Below are positions 42,884-54,660 of a stretch of 64,000 bases of DNA, piece by piece. Numbering within the stretch: position 1 is the stretch's first letter; the number at the start of each line of letters is the position of its first letter. The position numbers and the translations under genes are program-made. This stretch comes from Clitoria ternatea (Eukaryota; Streptophyta; Magnoliopsida; Fabales; Fabaceae), in contig CM075674.1 of assembly GCA_037962975.1 (NCBI GenBank), positions 83,654,501 to 83,718,500 on the forward strand, read 5' to 3'. The notes below the pieces were generated by a model. That model searched no databases. It was given only the letters and a program-made list of their open reading frames with translations, and was not told where the DNA came from.

Positions 42884-45419
42884 GGTGGTGGAGGAGGTCG
42901 CTGCGCAGGTGACGGTGGCTCACGGTGAGATCGTAAGGCGCTACACAAGAAAAGGGAAACCAAGAGAGTCATAGTGGCTGTTAGAAGATGACACGGTGGT
43001 TTTGTTTTGTCGCGGTTGCAGCAAATAGGGAGAGGGAAGCATAGTGGCTCAGTTAGAGGGTGGTCAGAGATGAGAGGTAGCGCTGCAACAGTGAGGAAAA
43101 GGCTCATTGATGGGGTTCGACTAGTGACAGAAATAAGAGAGTCACGGTACCGATAGATAACTCAAAGGTGGTTCCAAGAGCTAGAGGAATCCAAGAGAGA
43201 AGATGATAAGATGAAGAGGGATGGCACGATGGGGGAGATGAGAGCTTGGACGGTGATTTTGAGGATAAAGCTTACTACAGAAGCTTGATCGAGAGTGAGA
43301 GAGGGAGCGTTCAGAGAGAGAAGGGTTTCTATTAAGAAAGGAGGGAGTGAAACAAAGAGGGTTAGGGTAGGGAAGAGAGGGAGATGAAATTTTGAGAGGG
43401 AAAATAGAGATGAAATTGGGGAAAGGGGTTAGGTGAAATTCAGCAGTAGCCCCTTAATTTAATTTCAGTGGCTAAACAAGTATTTTGTAGTATTAGCCAC
43501 GGAATTATTCCGTAGCTAATTAAAATAAATAATAATTTTTTAAGAATTAGCCATATAAATATAAGTCTGTGACAAATATGTTAAGAAATAAATTTTTAGC
43601 CATTAAATTTTATTTTTGTGACTATTTAAATAAAATCATAATTTATTTAATATTTAGCTAATGATTTTTAATTTCGTGGCTAATTAAAAAATAATAATTT
43701 TTTAGATTAGCCACCGAATTAGAATTCTGTGGCAAATATGTTCAAAAAATAAATTTTTAGTATTTTAAAAAATATTTTTTTAATATTTTAGCTACTGATT
43801 TTTAATTCCATGGCTAATTAAACAAAATTATAATTTTTTTTGTTTAGCTACCAATTTATATTTCCGTGGCTAATTTTGCCTAAACTTCCGTGGCTAAAAT
43901 CCGTGGCTAATATTTCCATTAATATCCGTGGCTAATTTCAGTGGCTAATGTCAAAATGAAATTTTTAGCCATGGAATTCTATTTCCGTGGCTATTTAAAC
44001 AAAATATTTTTTAATATTTTAGCTACTGATTTCTAATTCCGTGGCTAATTAAACAAAATCATAAATTTTTTTGTGTTTAGCCACTGATTTCTATGTTTGT
44101 GGCTAATTTTGCCTAAAGTTCCGTGGCTAAATTCCGTGGCTAATGTTTCCATTCATATCCGTGGCTAATTTCAGTGGCTAATGTCAAAATGAAATTTTTA
44201 GCCACAGAATACTATTTCCGTGGCTAAATTTCGTCCCCAATCATGTCTAAAAAAATATTTGGTCGCTAAAAATAAGTGGTGGCTAAATTCAGTAGCTAAT
44301 AGCTACTAAATATATTCGGTGGCTAAATTCGGTGGCCGCTTTTGATTTTTCTAGTAGTGTGATGCTCCTGGTCAAACCTCTGTGACGACCACTCATATAT
44401 TGGCCTAAACCTTGACTTTGGCTGAGATTGGGTTGGAACATAATACATTCCATGTTCACGAGGAGGCATGGGCGACGAGCTGTATACTTGGTGATCTTCT
44501 TGTGTCCTGCCCCTCGGAATACCCTGTCACTCACTTTTGTTGCCAAGCATGTTAATCTCAAATGGCTGATTTAGCGGATCATGTGCACATGGAATTGCAG
44601 GATGCACGACTTCCAAGACTCGACCTTGTTCAGACCATATTTGTATGACATTCTATGACTGCTGCCTGATTTGGTCAAAGACATTTATAGGTGATTGGTA
44701 GGGCTGCTGGGCATCTTTTGTAGCAAGATAGTGGATGGTCTCGACTACATGAACCTACAAAACACATCGTTACAAGCTTGACCCTAAACGTTAGTAGACA
44801 ATCAACAAAAGTTACATGTCTGAACTTACTATTGCCCAGCCAGAGCATATTTTCTTATGATCCATTTACGCGTATGCGTCTGGTATCAACACATATACTC
44901 AGAATTAACACTCAACAGACCCTCCATGGAAGGGTTTGTGCATACAAGTTAAAGGCAGTATTCCTACATGTTAATCAACAAGACACACATCTGAGCCCAA
45001 TTCTCACCAGCTTTCCCTCTCTGTGTAATTCCATGTAGCTCATCTGACTGACGAGGAAGAGATGGTATATGTTGTTGTATTCCAAACTGCCTCATCACCA
45101 AGTCTGGTTGATGCCACTCAACTATATTAGTATATAGCAATGGTACCACCACTCTCCACGAGTCTAAGCCTTGCAAATATATTTCAGGCAAACTCTACAA
45201 CACTTCATCAGTATATGGGGTCCAGACAATCTGTATGACATTATCAACATAAAAAATTAGTAAACGTATTTTAAACCCTGAACTATAAACTTTTTAACAA
45301 ACTTACATCAGTACGACCCATTTGGTCGAACGCACGCCAGTAGAAGTCAAGATCTTACCCAACGGTTAATTTAAATGATCTATAAATTTGAAGAGGTTCA
45401 ATAATTAGAAGAGATAACT

Positions 45420-46033
45420 TTTAAGACATTTGAAGAAATTCTTGCAATCTGTTCACAAAGCTCTTTTCTTCTCTCTTAGTTTTAAGTAAAGACCTTTTTT
45501 GTTGTTTTGTATCTAGCAGACCGTGGTCTTTGTCTTTCTTTCTTAGTGTATCTGTTCATAACTTGTATCTTTTCATATACTAAGTTCTCAGAAACATCAA
45601 ACACAATTCATCTTTCAAATCTATATTTTTGTAAAAGTATGGTAAGTTGTTAGTCTTTAGTTTCTGTTGGGAAACAGTTGTGATCTGATGAGGCTTTTGA
45701 AAGACTACTTGAGTTTGAGCTAAGAGTGGCTTGTTGAAATAATACTTGGGTTTAAGCTAGAAGTGGCTGGAGTCAAAAATACTTATGACATAGTCTGGTG
45801 TTGGAATTGTAAAAGGAGTTTTTACAATAGTGGAAATCCTTTTAGTTGAAAGGATTGGACATAGCTTATGAGTTGAAAGTGAACCAATATAATTTTTGTA
45901 TTCATTCTTTCTTTCCCTACTTTTAATAAGTCTGGTACAAAAGTCTGATTGCTTGCGCTTTAAAGTTTCAATTTCTGCAAAAGAATCTAAGACTTATTCA
46001 ACTCCCCCTTCTAAGTCTGACTATGAACCATCA
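45420..46033 (+). repeat. Copia LTR fragment (solo or truncated)
   Basis: The stretch with GAAAGACTACTTGAG, AAGTGGCTGGAGTCAAAAAT, CAATAGTGGAAATCCTT and ACTTATTCAACTCCCCCTTC is homologous, in inverted orientation, to 62501-62848, which adjoins the primer site of the minus-strand copia relic. No primer site or coding region follows here, so it is a solo or truncated LTR. It interrupts the right side of the Mutator-like element. The left edge is approximate. Confidence 0.7.
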
Positions 46034-46169
46034 GTTTCTATACTAAAACAACTTATGAGTTGATCATTGACTTGAATGGTAAGGGAAGTAATGTTGTTTG
46101 GAATTATATATAGAGGTAGAATGGCACTCATAGAGTCAAGTGATTTTATGGCTGGTGTATAGGGGTGGT

Positions 46170-47065
46170 CTCAAGATGAATACTTTACCTAATTTTTATG
46201 GATTGACCTTGGATGACGTTTGTCAGTTATGCATAAGGGAGGAGGAAATGACTTTGTAGGCTTTTGTCAATTTCTAGTAGTAAAAAGTGTTTGGTTCGAT
46301 CTATTAAGACCCCCTGATTTGGTTCTTTCATGAAGGAAGAAAGTTAAAAGTTTGGTTGGGCTTTAATTTTAGGAAGCATGCACGTGGAGCCTATTATCCC
46401 TGGTCATTATTTTAGGGTTAACTTGGAACATAAGATGTAAGTGTGTAATTTTAAACGTGCCATTTGTTATGTCCTTTGTGTTTTGAAAAATTTATATGAT
46501 GGTAAAGAAGACTAAGCTAGGTGGGGGTAAACCAACCTCATATGATCCCTAACAAGCAGGAATGTCTTATCCGTTGATTTTTTTGAATGGGAATTGGATT
46601 AAGATTAATGTGAAAGGGTTTATGAATGAAGGATGAGGGGTTTGATATCGATAGTAGGGTGGCACAAGATGTAAGTGGTAGTTGGGTCAGTGGTTTCTTG
46701 AGAAACATAAGAGTAGGATCAATTTTGTTGGCTGGATCGTGGACTATTTTATACTACTTTAGATCTGGCTTGGCATCGAAACCAAAGAATGGTATGGGTG
46801 GAGACTGATTCCTAAGTTGTTATGCATTTGGTGGAGGCAGAGTCTATGGATCATTGTTATGGGGCCCTACTAGGAAGAATTAAACAATAGTGTGGTAGGG
46901 ATTGGCAAGTGGTTATTACTTATGCTCTTGCGGAAAGAAATTCTGTTATGGATTGGTTGGCAAATTATGCTCATTCTCTTTAAATCGGGGTTCATGTGCT
47001 TCATCATCCTCCATTGGGTTGTGTTCATCTCTTTTGGAGGGATTTTATTGGGATGGGTTTGCCTA
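46170..47065 (+). pseudogene. LINE-type 3' end with RNase H domain, decayed
   Basis: Frames with stops encode pieces typical of the RNase H tail of plant non-LTR elements: W-KIN-VKG then VAQDVSGSWVSGFLRNI (about 46655), ALDLAWHRNQRMVWVETDS (about 46750-46810), GRDWQVVITYALAERNSVMD then WLANYAHSL (about 46900-46980), and VHVLHHPPLGCVH. Upstream (46170-46400) lie traces resembling the preceding zinc-binding linker. It is not translatable. The 3' part is duplicated downstream. Confidence 0.75.
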
Positions 47066-47992
47066 AGTTGATTATTTTTTAGTTGGCTAAATTACACTTT
47101 TGGTCCTTTAACTTGTAAGTTTTTCCCAAATTGGTCCCTGATTATTTTTTTAATTCAATGAGGTCCCCAAACTTTTTAAAACGCGTCAACTTGGTCCTTC
47201 CGTCAGAAACTCAGTAACACCGTTTGCTTACATGGCATGCCTGGACACGTGTCACAATCTTGTTAGCACATGTGTCACCACCAGAACTTAAGACACGTGT
47301 CAGATTTTGATTGAGTGATGATTTTGTTCGAAATTAAAAGAATTTCCCTTATAAAAAAATTAAAAGAATTTTGTTGGTTGGATCATGGACTATTTTATAC
47401 TGCTTTAGATCTGGCTTGGCATCGAAACCAAAGAATGGTATGGGTGGAGACTGATTCCTAAGTTGTTATGCATTTGGTGGAGGCAGAGTCTATGGATCAT
47501 TGTTATGGGGCCCTACTAGGAAGAATTAAACAATAGTGTGGTAGGGATTGGCAAGTGGTTATTACTTATGCTCTTGCGGAAACAAATTTTGTTATGGAGT
47601 GGTTGGCAAATTATGCTCATTCTCTTTAAATTGGGGTTGCTTCATCATCCTCCATTGGGTTGTGTTCATCTCTTTTGGAGGGATTTTATTGGGATGGGTT
47701 TGCCTAAGTTGATTATTTTGTAGTTGGCTAAATTACACTTTTGGTCCTCTAACTTGTAAGTTTTTCCCAAATTGGTCCCTGATTATTTTTTTAATTCAAT
47801 GAGGTACCCAAACTTTTTAAAACGCGTCAACTTGGTCCTTCCGTCAGAAACTCAGTAACACCGTTTGCTCACATGGCATGCCTGGACACGTGTCACAATC
47901 TTGTTAGCACATGTGTCACCACCAGAACTTAAGACACGTGTCAGATTTTGATTGGGTGATGATTTTGTTTGAAATTAAAAGAATTTCCCTTA
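46721..47992 (+). repeat. Tandem segmental duplication (about 640-bp unit)
   Basis: 46721-47351 and 47367-47992 are near-identical. Each contains the LINE RNase H tail and the left end of the foldback MITE (GGCTAAATTACACTTTTGG at 47085 and 47726). The first copy therefore carries only a truncated MITE end. Small differences include a short deletion after GGGGTT in copy 2. Confidence 0.9.
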
Positions 47993-49349
47993 AGTAAAAC
48001 TTGAACTCAGGACCTTTAAGTCAAATACCACATCCATCACCACTGGGCCACATGTGACTTTAATGATTTAGATGACAACATTTATATATAAAGGTAAACT
48101 TTCAATATCTAAAAGTGTATTTAATTTAATTATTATAATAAAATATTTATAGGTATATTTAATTTATTTATTACAAATAAAATGTTTAAGGCTATATTTA
48201 ATTTTATTATTGTTAATAAAATATTTAGTTATTTTTTTAATTTAATTATTTTGATAAAATATTTAAGAATATACTTACTTTATTTATTCTTAATAAAATA
48301 TTTAAAGGTATATTTAATTTTATTACTATATACTTAAATTATCAATAAAATAATTAAATATTTTATTAATAATAAATAAATTAAGTATATTCTTAAATAT
48401 TTTAATAATAATAAAAATAATTAAATTAAACATATTTTTAAATATTTTCAAATATTTTATTAATAATAAATAAATTAACTATATTTATAATATTTAATTA
48501 AAAATAATTAAATAAAATATTTTTAAAAATATTTGATTAATAATAATTAAACTAAATATATTTTTCAATATTTTATCAATATAATTAAATTAAATATATT
48601 TTAAATATTTTCTTAACAATATTAAAATTAAATATTTTTTAAAATATTTTTTAAATAATTAAATATACCTTTAAATATTTTCTTAATAATAAATAAATTA
48701 AGTTTATTTTTTAAATATTTATTAGTAATAATTGAAATAAATATATTTTTAAATATTTTCTTAACAATATTAAAATACCTTTAAATATTTTCTTAATAAT
48801 AAATACATTAAGTTTATTTTTTAAATATTTTATCAAAATAATTAAATTAAAAATAATAAAATATGTTATTAACAATAATAAAATTAAATATAGCCTTAAA
48901 TATTTTAGTTACAATTAATAAATTAAATATACCTATAAATATTTTATTATAATAATTAAATTAAATACACTTTTAGATATTGAAAGTTTACCTTTATATA
49001 TTAATATTGTCATTTAAATCACTAAAGTCACATTTGGCCTAGTGGTGATGGATATGGTATTTGACTTAAAGGTCATGGGTTTAAGTACTACCTAAGGCAA
49101 ATTTTTTTAATTTCGAACAAAATCATCACTCAATCAAAATTTGACACGTGTCCTAAGTTTTGGTGATGACACATGTGCTAACAAGATTGTGAGGCATGCC
49201 ATGTGAGCAAACGGTGTTACTGAGTTTCTGACGGAAGGACCAAGTTGACGCGTTTTAAAAAGTTTGGGGACCTCATTGAATTAAAAAAATCATCAATGAC
49301 CAATTTGGGAAAAACTTACAAGTTAGAGGACCAAAAGTGTAATTTAGCC
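47726..49349. mobile_element. Foldback MITE, Mutator-like (1,624 bp, long inverted arms)
   Basis: It starts GGCTAAATTACACTTTTGG and ends in the inverted complement. The arms stay complementary for at least 300 bases (through GACACGTGTC, TGGCATGCC, the ACACATGTGCTAACA block and GTATTTGACTTAAAGG) and, more loosely, through the AT-rich centre. The right flank TTTTTAGTT (49350-49358) matches the left flank of the duplicated end at 47076-47084 exactly, and 47717-47725 with one mismatch. That gives a 9-bp target duplication as for Mutator-like elements. The centre (48100-48960) is TAAATATTTT-type repeats. There is no coding capacity. Confidence 0.88.
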
Positions 49350-51566
49350 TTTTTAGTTTGGTGTTTTGACTTCTTTACTAAAAAATCGATCATTTTAATT
49401 CTTAACTTATAAAAAAATCAAATATTTAATCCTTAAAATGACTAAAATGATTTTATAAAATAAAACATTAAAAGTGATTAATTTTAAAGATAGAAACTCA
49501 ATTAATTCATGTTTATAAAATGAATAACTAATTGTAAGTTTACTCTTCTCAATTGTTCACCAACTAATAATTACAATTTATAAACAAAATTGAAATAGCT
49601 TTTATCAAGAAAACATTTCATGTACTACTCATAAAGTTACCATTAAAATGTAACATTTTTTGGGTAGAGAAAAAATGAAAAAAACAAAATGAAAAAAAAA
49701 AGAAAAAACATGCACAACGAAACATTTTTTTTGTTTGATTTAAGGGAAAATGGAAAGAATATTTAGCTTTCATAAAAAAGATTAATTTTTTCCACTTTTG
49801 ATTAAAAATTTAAATTTTTTATCTCCTTTCATTTCCCCCTTATTCTCCACTTATCTAACATAAGGTAAATGAATTTTCATAAATTAAAAATTTAAATACT
49901 CTATTCTATTTACAAAAGAAAGTTTATCTAATGTCTTTTTTCATACTTATCCCTATTTTAAAAAATATTACTATTAATATTAAAGTAAAATTTAAATATA
50001 AATAAAAATAAAAATAAAATATTATAATCTCTTTTTATAAAAAAATTAATACATTAATATATTTTTTTTAAAAAAAAGAAGATATAGAAGAGTGGCACGG
50101 TGCGTTACATTATCTGTACAATTATTACCAATAGCGGCCATAGTTGATGATTCATCACTTCCACTGGATGTCAAAGTTTCCACGCAGTATATTTTCGTGC
50201 AAATAGTACACCAAAGTTTTCAGTTTTAAGTAATATTTTTAAAATCAGATTTATTATTAAATTAGTGAAGATATAGTTTAAATCAAGTGAATTGCAATTA
50301 TATCAGATTAATAAAGAAAAATAGTAAAGATTCACACATTTTTTTTCCTTATAGTTAGACTCTAATAAAAATAGTGTTTATCAACACATAAACTGACACC
50401 CCATACCATACTTTTTATGCATTCACGTTAATACCATACTTGTTTTTAAAATGTGAGTATGTATGAAGGTTAATCAATATTAGATGTAATTTCACATTAA
50501 TGACTTTTATGAGACTACAATCAGAGGAACAATGGAAATGAAGGTTGAATCTAATTAATCCAAGTAATTATGAAGCTAAAATTTTCTAAATATAGAGACA
50601 TCATTACAGGTGAAACGCAACGGTCTCAATTTTTTGCTTTGAAACATCTTAAAAAACTGTCGGTCGTATAAGTGAATTGAAATAGTTCCATTGATGTCGA
50701 TTTGTGCATCATTTTTATGGATGTGCTTCATATAGCATTTTCCTAGCTATATGGATTGGGCCTCCACACAAAGTTGCCTCAAGTAGTGGAACTTGGGTTG
50801 GCCCACAAAACTTAATATGCAACCCAAATTTTGAAATTTAAATATTTTGCCCCTTTTCAATACAACATGTAGCAAGTGTTAAAACTCACTCACCTTGAGT
50901 GCTCTCACTTAGATGACACCTTTTTATAAAAGTTTATACCTAATCTTGAAAAGGGTCCAACCCAACATGTTGTGTATACGTTTATCCTACTCAACTATTT
51001 TATAATGTGACTATGATTGATAAATACACGGTTTGAGAACTTTAATTTTGAGTTGTGTCCCCCAATGTCTTCCATAAGGAGTGGGTTGCCACTCTCCATG
51101 ACACCATTTGAATTTTTGAATTTTATTTTTCCATGTTTGTGTTGATGTGCTTCATTGAATGTGATGCACCCCCCCAAAGCCCTTAATTTTCCATCTCCAA
51201 AATGCCCTTGTTTTTACACACATATATTACATTATACAAAGGCAACAAAATAAATACAAATTTAAAATTTGCAACGTTGTCCCCACGTTGTGTCATTCGA
51301 TTGTGGCACCCACGTGGCACATGTCCACATTCAAAGATGTTATATCTTTCTTGTCTACAGAAGTACACACATTTATTTTAATAATTTCATAATTTTGGCT
51401 TAAAACTAAACGAATTATCGAAAAACCCTTCTTAGTTCTCACCTCACATGTAACCATCGCTTTCATTTCCCTATTCTCGGCGATTAATTCGGTGGTTGAA
51501 TGCTTATGCATCAGTTTTATTTTCTAAATAATATAATTTTCTTTTCACTATTAAATAATGTATACC

Positions 51567-51585
51567 CACGTGACATCGTCACGTG
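51567..51585. promoter_or_regulatory. Perfect palindrome of two G-boxes
   Basis: CACGTGAC-ATC-GTCACGTG is an 8+3+8 perfect inverted repeat with CACGTG at both ends, the preferred core of plant bZIP and bHLH factors. No gene start is visible nearby. Confidence 0.45.
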
Positions 51586-53121
51586 CTTCATTTATTTTCC
51601 TTTGCGGTACAGCACACCTCATGTCCTAAGACTCCGAAGAACAAAGAAAATTTTTGTCTTATAATAATACCATTATTATTGCTAATTACATACACTCGTC
51701 TTAAGAAATACAAAACATAGTTATTACTTTTTTCTTTTTGATTTTTTTTTAACACTAAAACTAGCTATTACTTATACAACACACTGACTAATAATTTAGA
51801 GGATGTGGTTGAATGAAAAAGGGTTTATTGATTTTTAATTAAGTGTCGAAATTAATTTTTATTTTAAATATGAAACAATTTAAAAATTATATAATTAATA
51901 ATTTATTCTTTTAAGAAGGTATCTATACGTTAGTGAAAAAATTAGTACCTATATATATGATCTGTCCGTTGCAATATCACCTTGGGTATTACAGAAGCAA
52001 GAATATAGATATAGTGTTTGGTTTTTAAATATTATTGCAGTTACTACTAGTTCTTATATTGCATTGTCCATTTCTAATTATTGATCACATGGTATGAATC
52101 ATTATAGCAAAGATTGACAGGATACTTAAAGGACACACCACAATGGATTTCTTTTCTAATATAATATCTGAAAGTAAGTTATAGATTCAAGTTTTTGCTT
52201 TTTTACATGGAGCAAGTATGTATCATCTTTCTTTCTTATCCTTTATTATAGCAATGCATCGTCTCATTTTGTGTAACTGTATGGAATATATTTAAGTTTA
52301 ATTATTGTGTTTCTTTTCCAGTCAGGAAAAATTTCAGCTAAAAATGGGGAAATTTAATTAAAATATTGACTATGAATTATGTTTGAAAATCACGAGTTTA
52401 TATATAATATAAATTCAAGTGATTTCCACGTTACATCATATACCATATATGTGATTAAGTCCCTAAAAATGGTTATTGTATCAGTTCTTTAGAAGTTGAA
52501 AATAATGTAATAATTAATATTCCTGGAAGCTGAATCAAATGTAATGATATTCACTCCTCAACTTTCATCTAATATATACACATTTGCAAAATAAAACCCG
52601 TATATATGGACTTCCTTTGATGTCAATGAAATATCAATAAAAAAAAGCTACTAATTTATCCAAGAAATATTTATATCTTAGGTGCTTAATTAAACAAAAT
52701 TTCAAAGCAACTACTTCAAGAAGAATTAAGCAAGATTTCTCTTTAAATTTGTTAAAGAATTATGAAACAAAAATTTAAAATTATTCCTAAATACGTGATA
52801 CTTCATGAACCATAATAGGAAGAGCATGTTTGGGTACTACCCAACAAAATTTTTCTCCGTTAAATAGAAGTAAATTTTTAATCCTACGGGTCAACAGAGT
52901 TTTGATTGTGTCGAATGATGTGAAGAATTAATATTAACCTTTAAATTTTTTACTTCAACTCAACTCTGTTTCCCCAACTGGAAACCAAATACACAACGAA
53001 AAACCGTTTAGAAAAAAGTAGCTAGAAAGAGTCAAAATAGTACGCACCGACGCCAAATGCATGGGATTCAGCTCCACTTTCTTCCTTAACCGGTAATCAA
53101 CTTATTTTTCCCGGTTAATTA

Positions 53122-53148
53122 GTCGGTGCCTTAACTGTCGGCACCGAC
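53122..53148. other. Perfect 9-bp hairpin
   Basis: GTCGGTGCC (53122-53130) and GGCACCGAC (53140-53148) flank a 9-base loop. Related CACCGACGCC occurs at about 53045. No gene context. Confidence 0.5.
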
Positions 53149-54029
53149 ACGCCAGATTTAATCCCGGTCATTTTCCTTTTTTGTTATTTTACATGCTTAA
53201 ATTGAAGTTGAATAATTATATAAGTTGATAAGCGGTGCACTTTGTGCCTCTGTACGTGCTTTCACTATCTTGCGGATATTTTTTGCATTCAAAAATAAAT
53301 TTCCGCTGACGTGGCATGGGTGAAATTACTTGGCTGCGGTGCGGAGCAGGGTGTGGTTATGTGGGGCCCAGATGGCAAGTAACAGATGGATCACGCACGT
53401 GACTTACAACCAATATTTGCTGAAAAGGCCTTCCAACTTCATAACCCACTCAAACTAAAAGCTTTGCTTGTTTATGGCTGCCTAGCTAATTTTATGATTC
53501 CTTCATCTTTCTGAATAAAAACAAGGTTTACAAAATCCTTCTCTTTTTTTGACGCAGGCAGTTTCAATTATTGTTTTTTTATATGAAAAGGGACTTTACA
53601 ACCCAAAACAAACTAATCGTGACCTATAGTAAAAATGGTGGGTCTATTTGTAAAAAAGAGTAAGTGAAATGTTAGTAGGAATCATCTCAAAATAATAAAA
53701 GAGGCCTTTGTATTATGTAGATGCTAGCCAATGCATCAATCACATTATTTGCCTCGCGATAGACATGCGCTCAAACTGTAGCATCCCTTTGTAGCTTTTA
53801 TGATTCATCTTGGGATCGAATAAAATGAGGGTAAATTTTTCGCATCCATCATCCCGATAGCGAACCATGAAAACCCAAGGTGGAACCAAAAATAATAACA
53901 TAAAACACGCGCGTAAGAGATACAAAAATCATGTACAATGAGGGAAAACAAAGAAGAGAAGTACAAAGGCCCCAAAGATCACCATGCAATAAGTTAAAAT
54001 GTGAAAAAAAGGCTAAAATGGGAAGCCCT

Positions 54030-54660
54030 CGTTCTAGCAAGATCAACTCGCTTGAGCAAGCAAGCCAAATGCATCAGGTATCGAAGACTCGTTTAAGCGA
54101 AACCACTCTCGCTTGAGCGAGAAAAGAACAGAATCAAATGGGTCATTCTCGCTCAAGCGAGACACCGTTCACTCAAGCGAGAAACCAACAGGGAATCAGG
54201 TATGACCTCTCGCTTAGGCGAGGCTTCGCTCGCTCAAACGAAAATTCCCCAAAGGGCAGGGGTAACCCCTTTCACTCAAGCGAAAAAGAAACAAAGAGCA
54301 CCACTCCAATCTCGCTTAAGCGAGACTACACTCGCTTAGGCGAGAAACTCACAGTATCAAAATGTTCTTCTTCGCTTAAGTGAGACCCTCCTCGCTTGAG
54401 TGAGAATCCCACAGTGGCAATCCAGTTAGACTCGCTTAAGCGAGGTGGCATCTGCTTAAGCAAAAATAGCACAGAACCTCACAGGCATAGCCTCACTCAA
54501 GCGAGACTCATCTCGCTCAAGCGAAAATGTCACAGAATCAGACATATTCTATTTCGCTTAAGCGAATCATATCTCGCTAGAGCAATAGATAGATAGAATC
54601 AGAGTCTCAGCTTTGGGAGGGGCTCGCTTGAGCGAAGGCACACCCGCTCAAGCAAGGATT
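54030..54660. repeat. Array of paired palindromes CTCGCTTAAGCGAG (about 10-11 units of about 60 bp)
   Basis: Each unit has two 12-16-base palindromes of the type TCTCGCTTAAGCGAGA (also TCAAG and TTGAG centres), 4-6 bases apart, then about 25-30 bases often containing CACAGAATCA. Continuous reading frames across it arise because the motif lacks stops; they are not genes. Probably part of a larger retrotransposon-derived repeat. Confidence 0.85.

Larger units (their letters stand above)
38680..44359. mobile_element. Gene-capturing CACTA element (5,680 bp)
   Basis: It starts CACTACTAAAAAAAACTG and ends TTTTCTAGTAGTG, flanked by the 3-bp target duplication TGA (38677-38679, 44360-44362). Both ends (about 38695-39160 and 43445-44335) are packed with the subterminal motif CCGTGGCTAA/TTAGCCAC in both orientations. 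No transposase is visible. The interior carries minus-strand exon fragments of two host genes (39608-39873 and 41591-42883), placing it among gene-transducing (Pack-CACTA-like) elements. It sits inside the PMD gene of the Mutator-like element. Confidence 0.93.
38420..45360 (-). pseudogene. Plant mobile domain (PMD) gene relic, split by a CACTA insertion
   Basis: The minus strand at 44360-45360 encodes PMD-type sequence: WRAFDQMGRTDV (about 45330), then LPEIYLQGLDSWRVVVPLLY and IVEWHQPDLVMRQFGIQQHI (about 45080-45190). A low-complexity tail follows (PREHGMYYVPTQSQPKSRF, about 44400-44460). The frame is cut at 44359 by the CACTA element and resumes at 38679 with GGSDYAPSPHESPT and FGQGLDLNMDLF. 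Stops, and a probable slip in a T8 run near 38650, make it non-functional. PMD proteins (MAIN/MAIL relatives) occur both as host genes and as cargo of plant transposons. Here it is cargo next to the MULE transposase. Confidence 0.78.
49359..53600. other. Gene-free AT-rich region
   Basis: No supported gene. Short unconvincing frames only. A possible old repeat or LTR lies around 50640-51180 (mixed-composition DNA ending in a C7 run) but I cannot define its ends. Promoter-like motifs appear near 51567 and 53300-53400 (TGACGTGGCA, CACGCACGTGAC) without an adjacent coding region. Confidence 0.5.

Noticed and set aside
50640..51180. Possible solo LTR
   Set aside because: Composition suggests a repeat, but no TG...CA ends with a target duplication could be found, so it is not listed as an element.
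53931..54596. Consecutive open frames with SLKR/LGEK repeats
   Set aside because: They result from the stop-free palindrome unit, occur in shifting frames and have no start context or homology that I recognise.
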